The position numbers and the translations under genes were made by a program. Positions 8,645 through 17,427 of a stretch of DNA of 64,000 nt are shown piece by piece. Positions within the stretch are counted from its first letter, which is position 1; every line of letters begins with the position of its first letter. A model generated the notes under the pieces. The model was not told where the DNA came from. It made no database searches and saw only the letters and a program-made list of their open reading frames with translations. This DNA comes from Dinghuibacter silviterrae (lineage in GTDB: Bacteria > Bacteroidota > Bacteroidia > Chitinophagales > Chitinophagaceae): positions 3,410,001-3,474,000 of the forward strand of contig NZ_SODV01000001.1 of assembly GCF_004366355.1 (NCBI RefSeq), written 5' to 3'.

Positions 8645-8831
8645 GTAGGGCGCCTCGCACCGGCGCCGCCGCGCAATGAGCGGGGCCGCGCCCAGCGATG
8701 TGCAGTCGCCGTGAGCCCGCCAGGGCCACGCCCCGCGCCCGCCGCCGCAATGGGCCCCGCAGCGCGCGGTTCCCCCCACGGGGACCGCGCGTTCGCGCAT
8801 TAAGACGGATCGTCGTACCTTTGCGAAAGCA
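8645..8831. other. GC-rich intergenic stretch
   Basis: 187 bases, very rich in gcc/gcg, between the HMA gene and the AraC-type regulator. No convincing open frame with coding character or terminator was seen. It resembles the low-complexity DNA found inside nearby genes. A TACCTTTG box occurs at its right end. Confidence 0.5.
8816..8823 (+). promoter_or_regulatory. TAnnTTTG promoter box
   Basis: TACCTTTG ends 8 bases before the ATG at 8832. It suggests that the regulator has its own promoter with almost no leader. Confidence 0.5.
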
Positions 8832-9398
8832 ATGCACTTGTTTATAAAAAATATGGTCTGCGACCGCTGTATCATGGCGGTCGACCGTGTGCTGAGGACG
8901 GAAGGGCTGCACCCGGTGTCGGTGCGGTTGGGGGAGGCGGTCGTGGAAGAGGCGGAACTGGACCGGGGGGCGTTGGATCGTTTGGATGCCTCATTGCGAG
9001 ACATTGGGTTTGAGCGGATCGACGACAGGAAGACCCGGCTGGTCGAAAGCATCAAGAATACCATCATCCGGCTTGTCCATCATAGCGACGAGCCGCCGCG
9101 TCATAAGTATAGCGAACTGATCGCTTCGGAAGTGGGCATGGACTATCCCTACCTGAGTAAGCTTTTTTCGGACATGGAGGGTGTCACGATCGAGCAATTT
9201 CTGCTCCGTCAAAAAACGGAGAAGGTAAAGGAGTATTTGGGGTATGATGAGCTGACCCTCAGCGAGATCGCTGATAGGATGGGGTATAGCAGCGTCGCCC
9301 ATCTTTCGGGACAGTTCCGGAAGCTCACCGGGATGACGCCTTCCCAGTTCAAGGGCCTGGCGCGCAAGGACCGCGCGCCGATCGACCGGCTGGACTGA
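8832..9398 (+). CDS. AraC-type regulator with N-terminal HMA-like metal sensor
   Basis: 188 residues. Residues 1-65 fold like an HMA domain and carry CDRC (Cys 10 and 13). Residues about 75-185 are an AraC double helix-turn-helix, ending LSGQFRKLTGMTPSQFK, the typical second-HTH signature. A CxxC HMA sensor joined to AraC DNA-binding is found in Bacteroidota copper loci. Position after copA and the HMA chaperone supports control of this cassette by Cu(I), which is inferred. The last codons (PIDRLD) lie inside the first unit of a 25-bp tandem repeat. Confidence 0.85.
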   Translation: MHLFIKNMVCDRCIMAVDRVLRTEGLHPVSVRLGEAVVEEAELDRGALDRLDASLRDIGFERIDDRKTRLVESIKNTIIRLVHHSDEPPRHKYSELIASEVGMDYPYLSKLFSDMEGVTIEQFLLRQKTEKVKEYLGYDELTLSEIADRMGYSSVAHLSGQFRKLTGMTPSQFKGLARKDRAPIDRLD

Positions 9399-9454
9399 AC
9401 GCCCGATCGACCGGCTGGACCGAACGCCCTGTTGACCGGCTGGACCGAACCGGG
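9380..9454. repeat. 25-bp tandem repeat, three units, across a stop codon
   Basis: Units at 9380-9404, 9405-9429 and 9430-9454 share the core gaccggctggac. The AraC-gene stop TGA (9396-9398) falls in unit 1; units 2 and 3 have ccga at that point. The period of 25 is not a multiple of 3, unlike the in-gene repeats nearby. Confidence 0.88.
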
Positions 9455-9556
9455 CTACTACAAGGCTACTACACAATAAAATATATCACGGATAGTTAAT
9501 ACTATGGCGCAATATTTGCTGTAATTTGTTGCCGTTAGAATTCAAATATCCGATGT

Positions 9557-10042
9557 ATGAAGAAAAGCCTGGTAAGGGTTGTCCCCTTGCTCTTTGTTAT
9601 TTGTTTTGCCCTTGCCTGTAAGAAGAATACTTCTTCCAGCGCGATTACCCCTTCCCTTAGTTTCACAGCAACCAGCCAGACCAACGGCAGCACGGCCATC
9701 CACTTTCCGAACGTGGTCGTCGCGGTACAGGAGGTCGATACCTTGCACAGCACACTGATCTCGGGCCAGTATGCGGATACGTCGAGCGCGACGGGCAGCA
9801 TCAGCATCCGAGTGATTGGAGACACGACGGGCACGTATAAGGCGAACGCGGTGTTGGTGACGTACGTGGACGGGCAGGGCAACATTTACAACAGCAGCGG
9901 GGATTCAACGGACGAGGTGACCATTACGAAATTTTCCAAGGCCGCGGGCGGTCTTGTGACGGGGAGTTTTGACCTAACGGTCACGGGTACCCCGGGGAGC
10001 CTCGTACTGGCCGGTAGCTTCACGGCGGGCTTTTTAAATTAG
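9557..10042 (+). CDS. Lipoprotein of unknown function
   Basis: 161 residues with a lipoprotein signal peptide ending in the lipobox FALAC, then a Ser/Thr-rich linker. The rest looks beta-rich, with TSSATGSISIRVIGDTTG and repeated Gly/Thr turns. No family is recognised with confidence. It is probably anchored to a membrane facing the periplasm. It precedes the DUF1800/DUF1501 genes by 41 bases and may be expressed with them. Confidence 0.75.
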   Translation: MKKSLVRVVPLLFVICFALACKKNTSSSAITPSLSFTATSQTNGSTAIHFPNVVVAVQEVDTLHSTLISGQYADTSSATGSISIRVIGDTTGTYKANAVLVTYVDGQGNIYNSSGDSTDEVTITKFSKAAGGLVTGSFDLTVTGTPGSLVLAGSFTAGFLN

Positions 10043-10083
10043 AATCGCAACCCTATATAACGTTTATCACCAATTGCTTCACA

Positions 10084-11709
10084 ATGAGAGACCACAGCGC
10101 GATGAGGGCATGGCCCGGCAGCACGAGCGGCATACAGGAATACACCGGTACCTGGGGGACGGCCCAGGTGGTGCACCTGCTGAAGCGGACCCTTTTCGGG
10201 GCGACCGTCGCCGACGTCAACTATTTCTCGGGCCTGTCGATGTCACAGGCGGTGGATGAGATCCTCACACCCACGGCAGCGCCGACAAGCCAACCCCTGA
10301 ACAATTACGGAACCGATGTCACCGGTGTGGCACCTTATACGACCTGGATCGGGACGGGACTGACGTACCAGGACCAGAACCTGAACGCGAGCCGGGTGGC
10401 TTCGATGCAGTGTTGGTGGATGGGGCAGATGCTGGGCTCGGGCCGCTCGATCCATGAAAAGATCACGCTGTTCTGGCACAATCATTTTGCCATGGACGCG
10501 ACACAGCACTTTATGGATATTCCCGCCCAGCTTTGGTACAACCAGTACCTGACGCTCCGCGCGAATGCGCTGGGGAGCTTTGCCGCGATGGTGAAAGCGA
10601 TTACGCTGGACCCGGCGATGCTCATTTTTCTAAACGGGAGCACGAATGTCAATACGTCCCCGAACGAAAACTACGGCCGCGAGTTGCAGGAGCTGTATAC
10701 GGAGGGCAAGGGCACGAATTCGCTGTATACGCAGACGGACGTGCACAATGCGGCCCGTGTCCTGACGGGGCATACGGTGGACGCGGGTTTTAACTATGTT
10801 TTCCAGGCGGGGAACCACGATGACCAGGACAAACAATTTTCCCCGTATTATTCCAACCACGTGGTCACGGGGTATTCCGGGACCGTGGGGGCGGGGGAGC
10901 TGGACGATATGCTGGGGATGCTGTTGGGGACCGACGAGTCGGCGAAATTCATCTGCCGGAAGCTGTATAATTTTTTCATTTATTATGTAGACGATGCGAC
11001 GGTGGAGGCGAACGTGATCGTTCCCCTGGCCAGTGTATTCCGGTCGAGCGGGTACAATATTACCACGGTCCTCTCAACCCTTTTTAAAAGCCAGCACTTT
11101 TACGACCTGGTCTATGCGGGCGCCTGTCTGATCAAAAGTCCGCTGGACTTTCTCGTCGGTCTTGTCCGGGAGTTTAACCTGGCGCTTCCCGCGGCCAGCA
11201 ACCCGCAGGGGCAGTACAGCGCCTGGACGCTGTTGCTCAACCAGGCGACCATCCTGCAACAGGAGGTCCTGGCGATACCGGTGGTGGCCGGCTGGTACGC
11301 GTATTATGAATCGCCGACCTACCATGAGTTGTGGATCAATTCGGTGACGTATCCGCAACGGAACTATTATACCGACCTGCTAATGACCAGCGGGGACATG
11401 ATGAGCGGCACGACGCTGGTCGTCGACCCGGTGGCTTTTACGGCGACGCTCTCCAACCCCAGCGACCCGGTCCAACTGGTGTCGGACGCGCTGTCGATCC
11501 TGCTCACGGTGCCGGTGTCCGCCAACGACCAGGAGCTGATGATGCGCACGATCCTGCTCACGAACCAGACCAACAATGCTTACTGGACGCAGGCCTGGCA
11601 GGCGTACACCGCCAACCCCTCGGATATGAATGCCTATTCAACCGTATTCAACCGGTTACAGGCCTTTTATAAATACGTGATGGACCTGCCGGAATATCAC
11701 CTGTCTTAA
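10084..11709 (+). CDS. DUF1800 family protein
   Basis: 541 residues. The start of the domain (WGTAQVVHLLKRTLFGAT), the central KITLFWHNHFA and NENYGRELQELYTEG, and later VLTGHTV and FICRKLYNFF segments are the DUF1800 signature. There is no clear signal peptide at the annotated ATG; a start at 10102 is also possible. DUF1800 proteins are nearly always paired with DUF1501 proteins, as here (17 bases apart). The biochemical role of the pair is unknown; the downstream partners carry surface-export signals, suggesting a cell-surface process. Confidence 0.92.
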   Translation: MRDHSAMRAWPGSTSGIQEYTGTWGTAQVVHLLKRTLFGATVADVNYFSGLSMSQAVDEILTPTAAPTSQPLNNYGTDVTGVAPYTTWIGTGLTYQDQNLNASRVASMQCWWMGQMLGSGRSIHEKITLFWHNHFAMDATQHFMDIPAQLWYNQYLTLRANALGSFAAMVKAITLDPAMLIFLNGSTNVNTSPNENYGRELQELYTEGKGTNSLYTQTDVHNAARVLTGHTVDAGFNYVFQAGNHDDQDKQFSPYYSNHVVTGYSGTVGAGELDDMLGMLLGTDESAKFICRKLYNFFIYYVDDATVEANVIVPLASVFRSSGYNITTVLSTLFKSQHFYDLVYAGACLIKSPLDFLVGLVREFNLALPAASNPQGQYSAWTLLLNQATILQQEVLAIPVVAGWYAYYESPTYHELWINSVTYPQRNYYTDLLMTSGDMMSGTTLVVDPVAFTATLSNPSDPVQLVSDALSILLTVPVSANDQELMMRTILLTNQTNNAYWTQAWQAYTANPSDMNAYSTVFNRLQAFYKYVMDLPEYHLS

Positions 11710-11726
11710 ATCCCAATGCCTGTACC

Positions 11727-13316
11727 ATGAAGAGAAGAACCTTCCTCAAGACCACGGCGCCCATGGCGGCCGTTTTCCCGGCCCTGCTGGGTGGCTTCCC
11801 TATAAAGGCCTTTGCCGGCTCCATCCCGTTTTTCGGGGGCTGGGACGGGGCGGCGGACAACGACCACGTCCTGGTCTTGATCCAGCTTTTTGGCGGGAAC
11901 GACGGGCTCAATACCGTCATCCCCATCGACATTTACAGCAACTATTACAACCTGCGGTCCAACATCGCGATACCGGAAAGCGCCATTCTAAAACTGGGTG
12001 TGAACGACAAAAGCGGTCTTCACCCATCCCTGACGGGTCTCCAGGGGTTGTACCAGAACGACCAACTGGCGATCCTCCAGGGGGTTTGTTACCCGTCCCC
12101 GGATGAATCGCACTTCCGGGCCACCGACATCTGGCTCACGGGTGCGAGCTCCAACCAGTACCTGAATACGGGCTGGGTGGGCCGTTTCTTAGGAGAGACC
12201 TATACCAACTACCCGGTCGGCTATCCGAGTCCCTCCATGCCGGATCCCCTGGCCATCCAAATCGGGTCCGTGCTGTCCCCGACCTTTATGTCTTCCGGGG
12301 GCAACACCGCCATGGCCGTGCCCGAGGACGCCGATTTCTATGGCCTGATCAACGGCCTTACGTCCCCGGAACCCGATACGCCCATGGGGACCGAGGTGAC
12401 TTACCTGCGCACCATCGCCCGTCAAACCAACAAATACGCCGGCGTCATCAAGACCGCCTATGACAAGGTGGTCCAGCAGTATGCCGGTTATCCCGCGAAC
12501 AACGACCTGGCCGCCCAGCTCAAAACCGTAGCCCGGCTCGTCGCCGGCGGTCTCAAAACAAAAGTCTACATGGTCAACATGGGTGGCTTCGATACCCACG
12601 GCGGACAGGTCGTGGGGGGCGCCACCACCACCGGTAACCACGCCCAGTTGCTCACCCAGGTATCGGAAGCCATCACGGCTTTTATGAAGGACCTCAAGTT
12701 CCTGGGCCAGGACAAACGCGTCCTGGGGATGACGTTTTCCGAATTCGGACGGCGCATCGTCTCCAACGGCAGCCTGGGGACGGACCACGGCGCGGGCCAG
12801 CCGGTATTTATTTTTGGCGACGCCGCCCAGACGGGTATCCTTGGGAGCAGCCCCGACCTCCCCGCCACCATGGACGTGGAAGCGGTCGTTCCGATGCAAT
12901 ACGACTTCCGGTCGGTGTACAGCACCATCCTGCGGGATTGGTTTTGCGTGCCCGCTTCGGACGTCTCGACGATGCTGCTGGCCAACTACCAGTACCTGCC
13001 CTTTATACAATCCAACGCCTGCGCCAATGTCATCACCCCGGTACTGGACATCGGTTCGGATTTGATCCGGGTGTACCCGAGTCCTTTCCTCGAATCGACC
13101 GACATTACCTATAAAACAAACGGCGGCCACACGATGATACAGGTTTTTGACGTGGCAGGCCACCTCATTACCGTGCTGGTCGACCAGGTGTACAACGGGC
13201 CCGGGACCTATTACGTGACGTTCAACGCCGGCTACCTGGCGGCGGGGATTTATTATGCCCGTTTGCAAAACGAATCCGTAACCCAGGTGAAGACCATGTT
13301 AAAGGGGACTAAATGA
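11727..13316 (+). CDS. DUF1501 family protein with C-terminal sorting domain
   Basis: 529 residues. The N-terminus (MKRRTFLKTTAPMAAVFPAL) looks like a Tat-type signal, though with KR rather than a classic RR core. The body has the DUF1501 (sulfatase-like fold) segments LIQLFGGNDGLNTVIPI, GGFDTHGGQ and SEFGRRIVSNGSLGTDHG. The last roughly 85 residues (VYPSPFLES to YYARLQNE) form a T9SS type-A sorting domain for outer-membrane export. The stop overlaps the next start by 4 bases (ATGA), so the two are translationally coupled. Substrate unknown. Confidence 0.92.
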   Translation: MKRRTFLKTTAPMAAVFPALLGGFPIKAFAGSIPFFGGWDGAADNDHVLVLIQLFGGNDGLNTVIPIDIYSNYYNLRSNIAIPESAILKLGVNDKSGLHPSLTGLQGLYQNDQLAILQGVCYPSPDESHFRATDIWLTGASSNQYLNTGWVGRFLGETYTNYPVGYPSPSMPDPLAIQIGSVLSPTFMSSGGNTAMAVPEDADFYGLINGLTSPEPDTPMGTEVTYLRTIARQTNKYAGVIKTAYDKVVQQYAGYPANNDLAAQLKTVARLVAGGLKTKVYMVNMGGFDTHGGQVVGGATTTGNHAQLLTQVSEAITAFMKDLKFLGQDKRVLGMTFSEFGRRIVSNGSLGTDHGAGQPVFIFGDAAQTGILGSSPDLPATMDVEAVVPMQYDFRSVYSTILRDWFCVPASDVSTMLLANYQYLPFIQSNACANVITPVLDIGSDLIRVYPSPFLESTDITYKTNGGHTMIQVFDVAGHLITVLVDQVYNGPGTYYVTFNAGYLAAGIYYARLQNESVTQVKTMLKGTK

Positions 13317-15028
13317 GACGCGTACGCTACTATCTTTTGCTCCTGGTCCTGTTACCGGCGCTGCACGCGTCGGCGCAGGAGAACTATGACAGTCTCTTTT
13401 ACAGTTCCGCCTGCGTCAACACGCTCAGTACGTTTGGCAGCACCCTTTTCGACAGCCTCCCTTTTCCCAAATATATCCAATGGGACTTTGGCGATCCGGC
13501 TGCCGGGATCTACGACCATGCCGGTGTACAAAACCCTACTTTTACCTACACCGTTCCGGGGACCTATCCTATTTCCCTGACCGTCGTCAACGTACCGGGC
13601 GCGGATACCGTCCGTTTGTACGACACGATCACCGTCTCCACGCCGCTGGCGTATAGCTTTGGTCCCAATATCTATCTCTGCGGGAAACAGGATACACTTC
13701 TGAAAGCGCCCGTCATCCCGGGTGCTAAGTATGCGTGGAACAACCCGCCACCCGTCGATACCCTGGATACCTTACGCGTCACCGTGTCGGGCGTCTATAC
13801 GGTCAGCATCAACGGCTGCGGCGTCACCGACTCGATCGGTGTCTTTATCAGCGACAGCCCCCAGATCAACCTGGGCGGCAACCACATGATGTGCGACAGC
13901 GACAACCTTGTCCTCAACGCGAGCACGATGAACGGCATCTATACCTGGGCGGTCAACGGGACCGTGCTCCCCAATACCACGGGTCAGCTCGAAACGTTTT
14001 ACCCGGGCGGCCAGTATACGGTGTCCGTGAACGTGCCGGGGTGCGGCATATACAAAGACACCGTTAGCATTACGTACAGTCAACCCATACAACCGCCCCA
14101 TACGCTCGGGCCGGATACCTTGCTTTGCCCAAAACAGGTACTCCCCCTGAACGCCGCCATCAAAGGCGCCACGGCCTATATCTGGAATACGGGGTCGACC
14201 GACTCCATGATCAGCGTGACCCAGGCCGGGGACTATTGGGTTTTTGTCACCTACAACGGACAGTGCCAGGTGGCCGACTCCGTAAACGTCACGTACCGGG
14301 ACGACCAGCAACTGCACTTTCACGACACGGCCATCTGCCAGGGCAGCTTTTTGGTGCTGACGGCCGACTTCGGACAAGGGACGTATACCTGGACCGCCAA
14401 CCCGCCCCAACGCAACGACCAGAACACGACCGGGCAGGCCACTTACTTTGTGTACGACCCGGGCACCTTTACCGTCATGGCCCAGGTCGGGCAATGCGTC
14501 TACCGGGATTCGATCAAGGTCACCTTTGACGACAGCCTCCACGCCTACTTACCAAAGGACACCTCGGCTTGTAACGGCAGCGACTTTGCGCTCCAGGTCA
14601 AAAGCAACGCCGACACCGTCACCTGGCAGGACGGTACCCAGTCATTCTCCATCCCGGTTCCACAACCCGGGGGTACCTATACCGCCATCGCCAAAAACGG
14701 TTGCGGCGCCGACACCCTGTCCTGCGTCGTGACCTTTGGGGAGTGCGCGTGCAACCTCATCATGCCCAACGCCTTTACCCCCAACGCCGACGGGTTTAAC
14801 GACATCCTCCTGCCGTTGAACTATTGTAAGATGAGCAGCTACCGGTTAGACATATACGACCGGTTTGGCGTGCTGGTCTTCCATTCCGAGAACCCGCAGA
14901 CCGGCTGGGACGGTACCTTTCACCGTCAGCCGGCCTATCCCGGCAACTATGTGTGGATGGTCCGGTACACCAACACCGGGACCAGCAAGGTCGTAGTGAA
15001 AAAAGGGAATGTTGTACTTGCCCGGTAA
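13313..15028 (+). CDS. PKD-like protein with gliding-motility-type C-terminal domain
   Basis: 571 residues. Signal peptide (LLLLVLLPALHASAQ), then a PKD-like fold (YIQWDFGDPAAG with PTFTYTVPGTYPISLTV), then repeated Ig-like modules each with a Cys pair. The C-terminus (NLIMPNAFTPNADGFNDI to YPGNYVWMVRY) is the CHU_C/type-B domain that directs secretion through T9SS. Translationally coupled to the DUF1501 gene by ATGA, so it is probably the surface partner of the DUF1800/DUF1501 pair. Confidence 0.92.
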   Translation: MRRVRYYLLLLVLLPALHASAQENYDSLFYSSACVNTLSTFGSTLFDSLPFPKYIQWDFGDPAAGIYDHAGVQNPTFTYTVPGTYPISLTVVNVPGADTVRLYDTITVSTPLAYSFGPNIYLCGKQDTLLKAPVIPGAKYAWNNPPPVDTLDTLRVTVSGVYTVSINGCGVTDSIGVFISDSPQINLGGNHMMCDSDNLVLNASTMNGIYTWAVNGTVLPNTTGQLETFYPGGQYTVSVNVPGCGIYKDTVSITYSQPIQPPHTLGPDTLLCPKQVLPLNAAIKGATAYIWNTGSTDSMISVTQAGDYWVFVTYNGQCQVADSVNVTYRDDQQLHFHDTAICQGSFLVLTADFGQGTYTWTANPPQRNDQNTTGQATYFVYDPGTFTVMAQVGQCVYRDSIKVTFDDSLHAYLPKDTSACNGSDFALQVKSNADTVTWQDGTQSFSIPVPQPGGTYTAIAKNGCGADTLSCVVTFGECACNLIMPNAFTPNADGFNDILLPLNYCKMSSYRLDIYDRFGVLVFHSENPQTGWDGTFHRQPAYPGNYVWMVRYTNTGTSKVVVKKGNVVLAR

Positions 15029-15063
15029 AATTTGTAATTTCAGGGACACCTCGCGCTTATATG

Positions 15064-15124
15064 AAAGCTATTTAGTCACGCTTACCCCAAGTCTGCCCAC
15101 AATATTGTTAACCTAAATAGCTTT
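15064..15124. promoter_or_regulatory. Inverted repeat in the leader of the next gene
   Basis: AAAGCTATTTAG (15064-15075) and CTAAATAGCTTT (15113-15124) are exact 12-base complements separated by 37 bases. The right arm ends 2 bases before the ATG at 15127 and would hide the start codon region; with its T-run it could also end the upstream transcript. Confidence 0.6.
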
Positions 15125-15126
15125 TT

Positions 15127-16659
15127 ATGCGCAGAAAGTTACCCCTTGTCCTGGTGGCTTTGTCGGCATTCCTGCTTTTTTCATTCTCGGCTTACAGCCA
15201 GTCTTGCTCGCTAGTCACCCACAACCCCTTTACGAATTTCAACGGCACCCCCAGCCCTCCTTCTCCCGCCAGCTTATGGTTGAATATCCATACAAAGCTG
15301 GACAACACGGACCTGGTGAATAACGGGGATTATCTTCAATTTACCGGGGGGGCCATTTCATTGACCGGTGTGGTTTCCACGCCGACGGTCTCCGGTGTGT
15401 CCATCCCCACCGGCACGATCGTGGCCGACAATACGGTCGCCAAACCGGTCACCAGCTACGACATGACCACCAATAGCTGGACGACACGGGTGCCGCCGGG
15501 ATACAGCACCAGCGACATTTTTATTTCCGGAGCGATCATCAATTCGGCTACGGGCTTTTCGGTGTCCGCGGGTAAATCATCGGAAGTGACAGGATTCTTT
15601 ATCAGTAACAGGCCTTCTTTCAAACAATCCTGGTTTTATGGACTGGCCACGTATCGGCCCGCATTTGGTTACGTCGATATAGGCAATCCGGGTCAGGTCG
15701 CCTCTGTCGGCGGCGGCGTGCAGGCGGGTACGCCCATACCGGAAAAGCCGGATTTGGTCGCCGGCGGCTCGGGCGGCGGCGGGAGCAATTTTACAGGGTC
15801 CAATAGTTCCACGGATAATTTTATGACCTGTCAGAAAGCCGGCTGCCAACTCAGAGGAACCGTCCAGGGGACTGAGGTAACCTGTAACGGTGGGACCAAC
15901 GGGACGATTACCGTAACGCTGACCGGTGGGACGCCTTCCTATACTTTTACAACCAATACCGGGAGCGTCTTCTTTTCCACGGCCAACCCGGACAATACCT
16001 TCTCCAATTTCGCAGCCGGGGTGTATCCCTTCACGGTGACCGACGGGGCGGGTTGCAAGGTCAGCCTGAGCGTGACGATTACGCAACCACCTGCGCTGTC
16101 CGTGTTGGCCACCGTTGTCAACGGAGATTTTAACAATACATGCGACGGACAGGTGACCGTAACCGTTAGTGGGGGCACCCCTCCTTACATATACTCCTGG
16201 AGCGACGGGGTAACCACGTCCTCCGGTTCCAGGAATAACCTTTGCGGACCCCCGCTCGGTTCGGGAACGCCTGTTAAGTATACCGTCGTGGTGACGGACG
16301 CCAACGGTTGTCCCGCGAGCGCTTCCTTCGTCATCGATGTCAGTTCCGTGCAGCCTTCAGCGGTGTCTACACTATCCTATATGTCCAAAACGAGCTCGCT
16401 GGAGGGTACGTTTTTTGCAAAGGTGTATCCCAACCCCGCCAGCGGTTATGTAAACGTTCAACTGAACGCCACCGAAAGTGCTGATGCCCGGATCAATCTC
16501 ATAGACATGAACGGAAGAATCGTACAGTCGTTTATATGGAGTCTCGATAGGGGGATGAATAGTAAAATGTTGCCTTTGTCCAAATTGCCCCATGGCGTAT
16601 ACCGGCTTCAGATCAATACGGGCAAAGACGTGAAGAACCTGTCTATTTTGTTGAATTAA
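15127..16659 (+). CDS. T9SS cargo protein with SprB-like repeats
   Basis: 510 residues. Signal peptide (LVALSAFLLFSFSAYSQ); an N-terminal beta-rich domain (about 25-230) with no clear family; two SprB-like repeats (GTNGTITVTLTGGTPSYTF and CDGQVTVTVSGGTPPYIYSW); and a C-terminal sorting domain (FFAKVYPNPASGYVNVQL to LNLSILLN-type end). It should be exported to the cell surface. SprB-like repeats are known from gliding adhesins, but this protein is far smaller. Overlaps the convergent DUF4349 gene by 17 bases. Confidence 0.88.
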   Translation: MRRKLPLVLVALSAFLLFSFSAYSQSCSLVTHNPFTNFNGTPSPPSPASLWLNIHTKLDNTDLVNNGDYLQFTGGAISLTGVVSTPTVSGVSIPTGTIVADNTVAKPVTSYDMTTNSWTTRVPPGYSTSDIFISGAIINSATGFSVSAGKSSEVTGFFISNRPSFKQSWFYGLATYRPAFGYVDIGNPGQVASVGGGVQAGTPIPEKPDLVAGGSGGGGSNFTGSNSSTDNFMTCQKAGCQLRGTVQGTEVTCNGGTNGTITVTLTGGTPSYTFTTNTGSVFFSTANPDNTFSNFAAGVYPFTVTDGAGCKVSLSVTITQPPALSVLATVVNGDFNNTCDGQVTVTVSGGTPPYIYSWSDGVTTSSGSRNNLCGPPLGSGTPVKYTVVVTDANGCPASASFVIDVSSVQPSAVSTLSYMSKTSSLEGTFFAKVYPNPASGYVNVQLNATESADARINLIDMNGRIVQSFIWSLDRGMNSKMLPLSKLPHGVYRLQINTGKDVKNLSILLN

Positions 16660-17350
16660 CCGGCTTGAACCGCGTCGCCACGAACACGCACGCGAACACC
16701 AGGAGGACCCAGGGCCAAAGCGGTGCCAGGAACAGGATCACCGTTTCGGCTGCTATCCAGCCTTCACCCAGTTTGTTCCACAGGTGTTGGCCGAACGTCG
16801 GAGGCGCGATGGGCGGCAGCATTTGGTAGGCCTTGAGGTGCACCGTGCTGAAGGCCAGGTGGCGGCGGACTTGGCCGAGGTCCTGGGGGGCCGCCGCCTT
16901 GCCCGGGGCGGTGTAATAGGTATCGCTCATATCGCTGACGCTGGCGGTTTCGTCCTCCAGTTCACCAAGGGTTTCCAGCGAATCCTTAAAGGATTCGAAG
17001 CGGTCTGTCGGGACCTTAGCCGTCAGGCTAAGTTGTATCCGGTCCCCCTCTTGTGTCTGGGACCAGTCTGCGTAATAGCCGCCGTCGGCGTCCAGCAGGT
17101 CGCGGAGGCTGCGGGTGGTGACGCCCAGGTCTTTTACGGAGAGGTCCAGGGTAGCTTCCTTGAGGAGCATCAGGCCCTGGGGCGTGATAACACCGGGGAT
17201 GGGTGGGACGCCGGCCGGCGCGGGCGCTGCTGTGTCCGCTGCCGCGTTTTTTTCGCCGGCAGCATCGATCGTACTCCTATTATTGCATGAAGCAACGGTA
17301 AGGGCAAGCAAAGCCATCCCCGCCAGCGGCAGGCTGTATTTTTTTTCCAT
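16643..17350 (-). CDS. DUF4349 lipoprotein
   Basis: 235 residues. Lipoprotein signal with lipobox TVASC, an Ala/Pro-rich linker, a DUF4349 region (LDLSVKDLGVTTRSLRDLLDADGGYYADW; LTAKVPTDRFESFKDSLETLGELEDETASVSDM), and one C-terminal membrane helix (ETVILFLAPLWPWVLLVFACVFVATRF). DUF4349 proteins are envelope proteins of unknown function, sometimes near efflux genes. Confidence 0.85.
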   Translation of the reverse strand: MEKKYSLPLAGMALLALTVASCNNRSTIDAAGEKNAAADTAAPAPAGVPPIPGVITPQGLMLLKEATLDLSVKDLGVTTRSLRDLLDADGGYYADWSQTQEGDRIQLSLTAKVPTDRFESFKDSLETLGELEDETASVSDMSDTYYTAPGKAAAPQDLGQVRRHLAFSTVHLKAYQMLPPIAPPTFGQHLWNKLGEGWIAAETVILFLAPLWPWVLLVFACVFVATRFKPVNSTK

Positions 17351-17427
17351 AACAATTAAGTGGATTTACCAATAATACCCGTGACCGGGAAAAGGTAACC
17401 CGATGGAAATGTTAAAACAGGGGGCTG

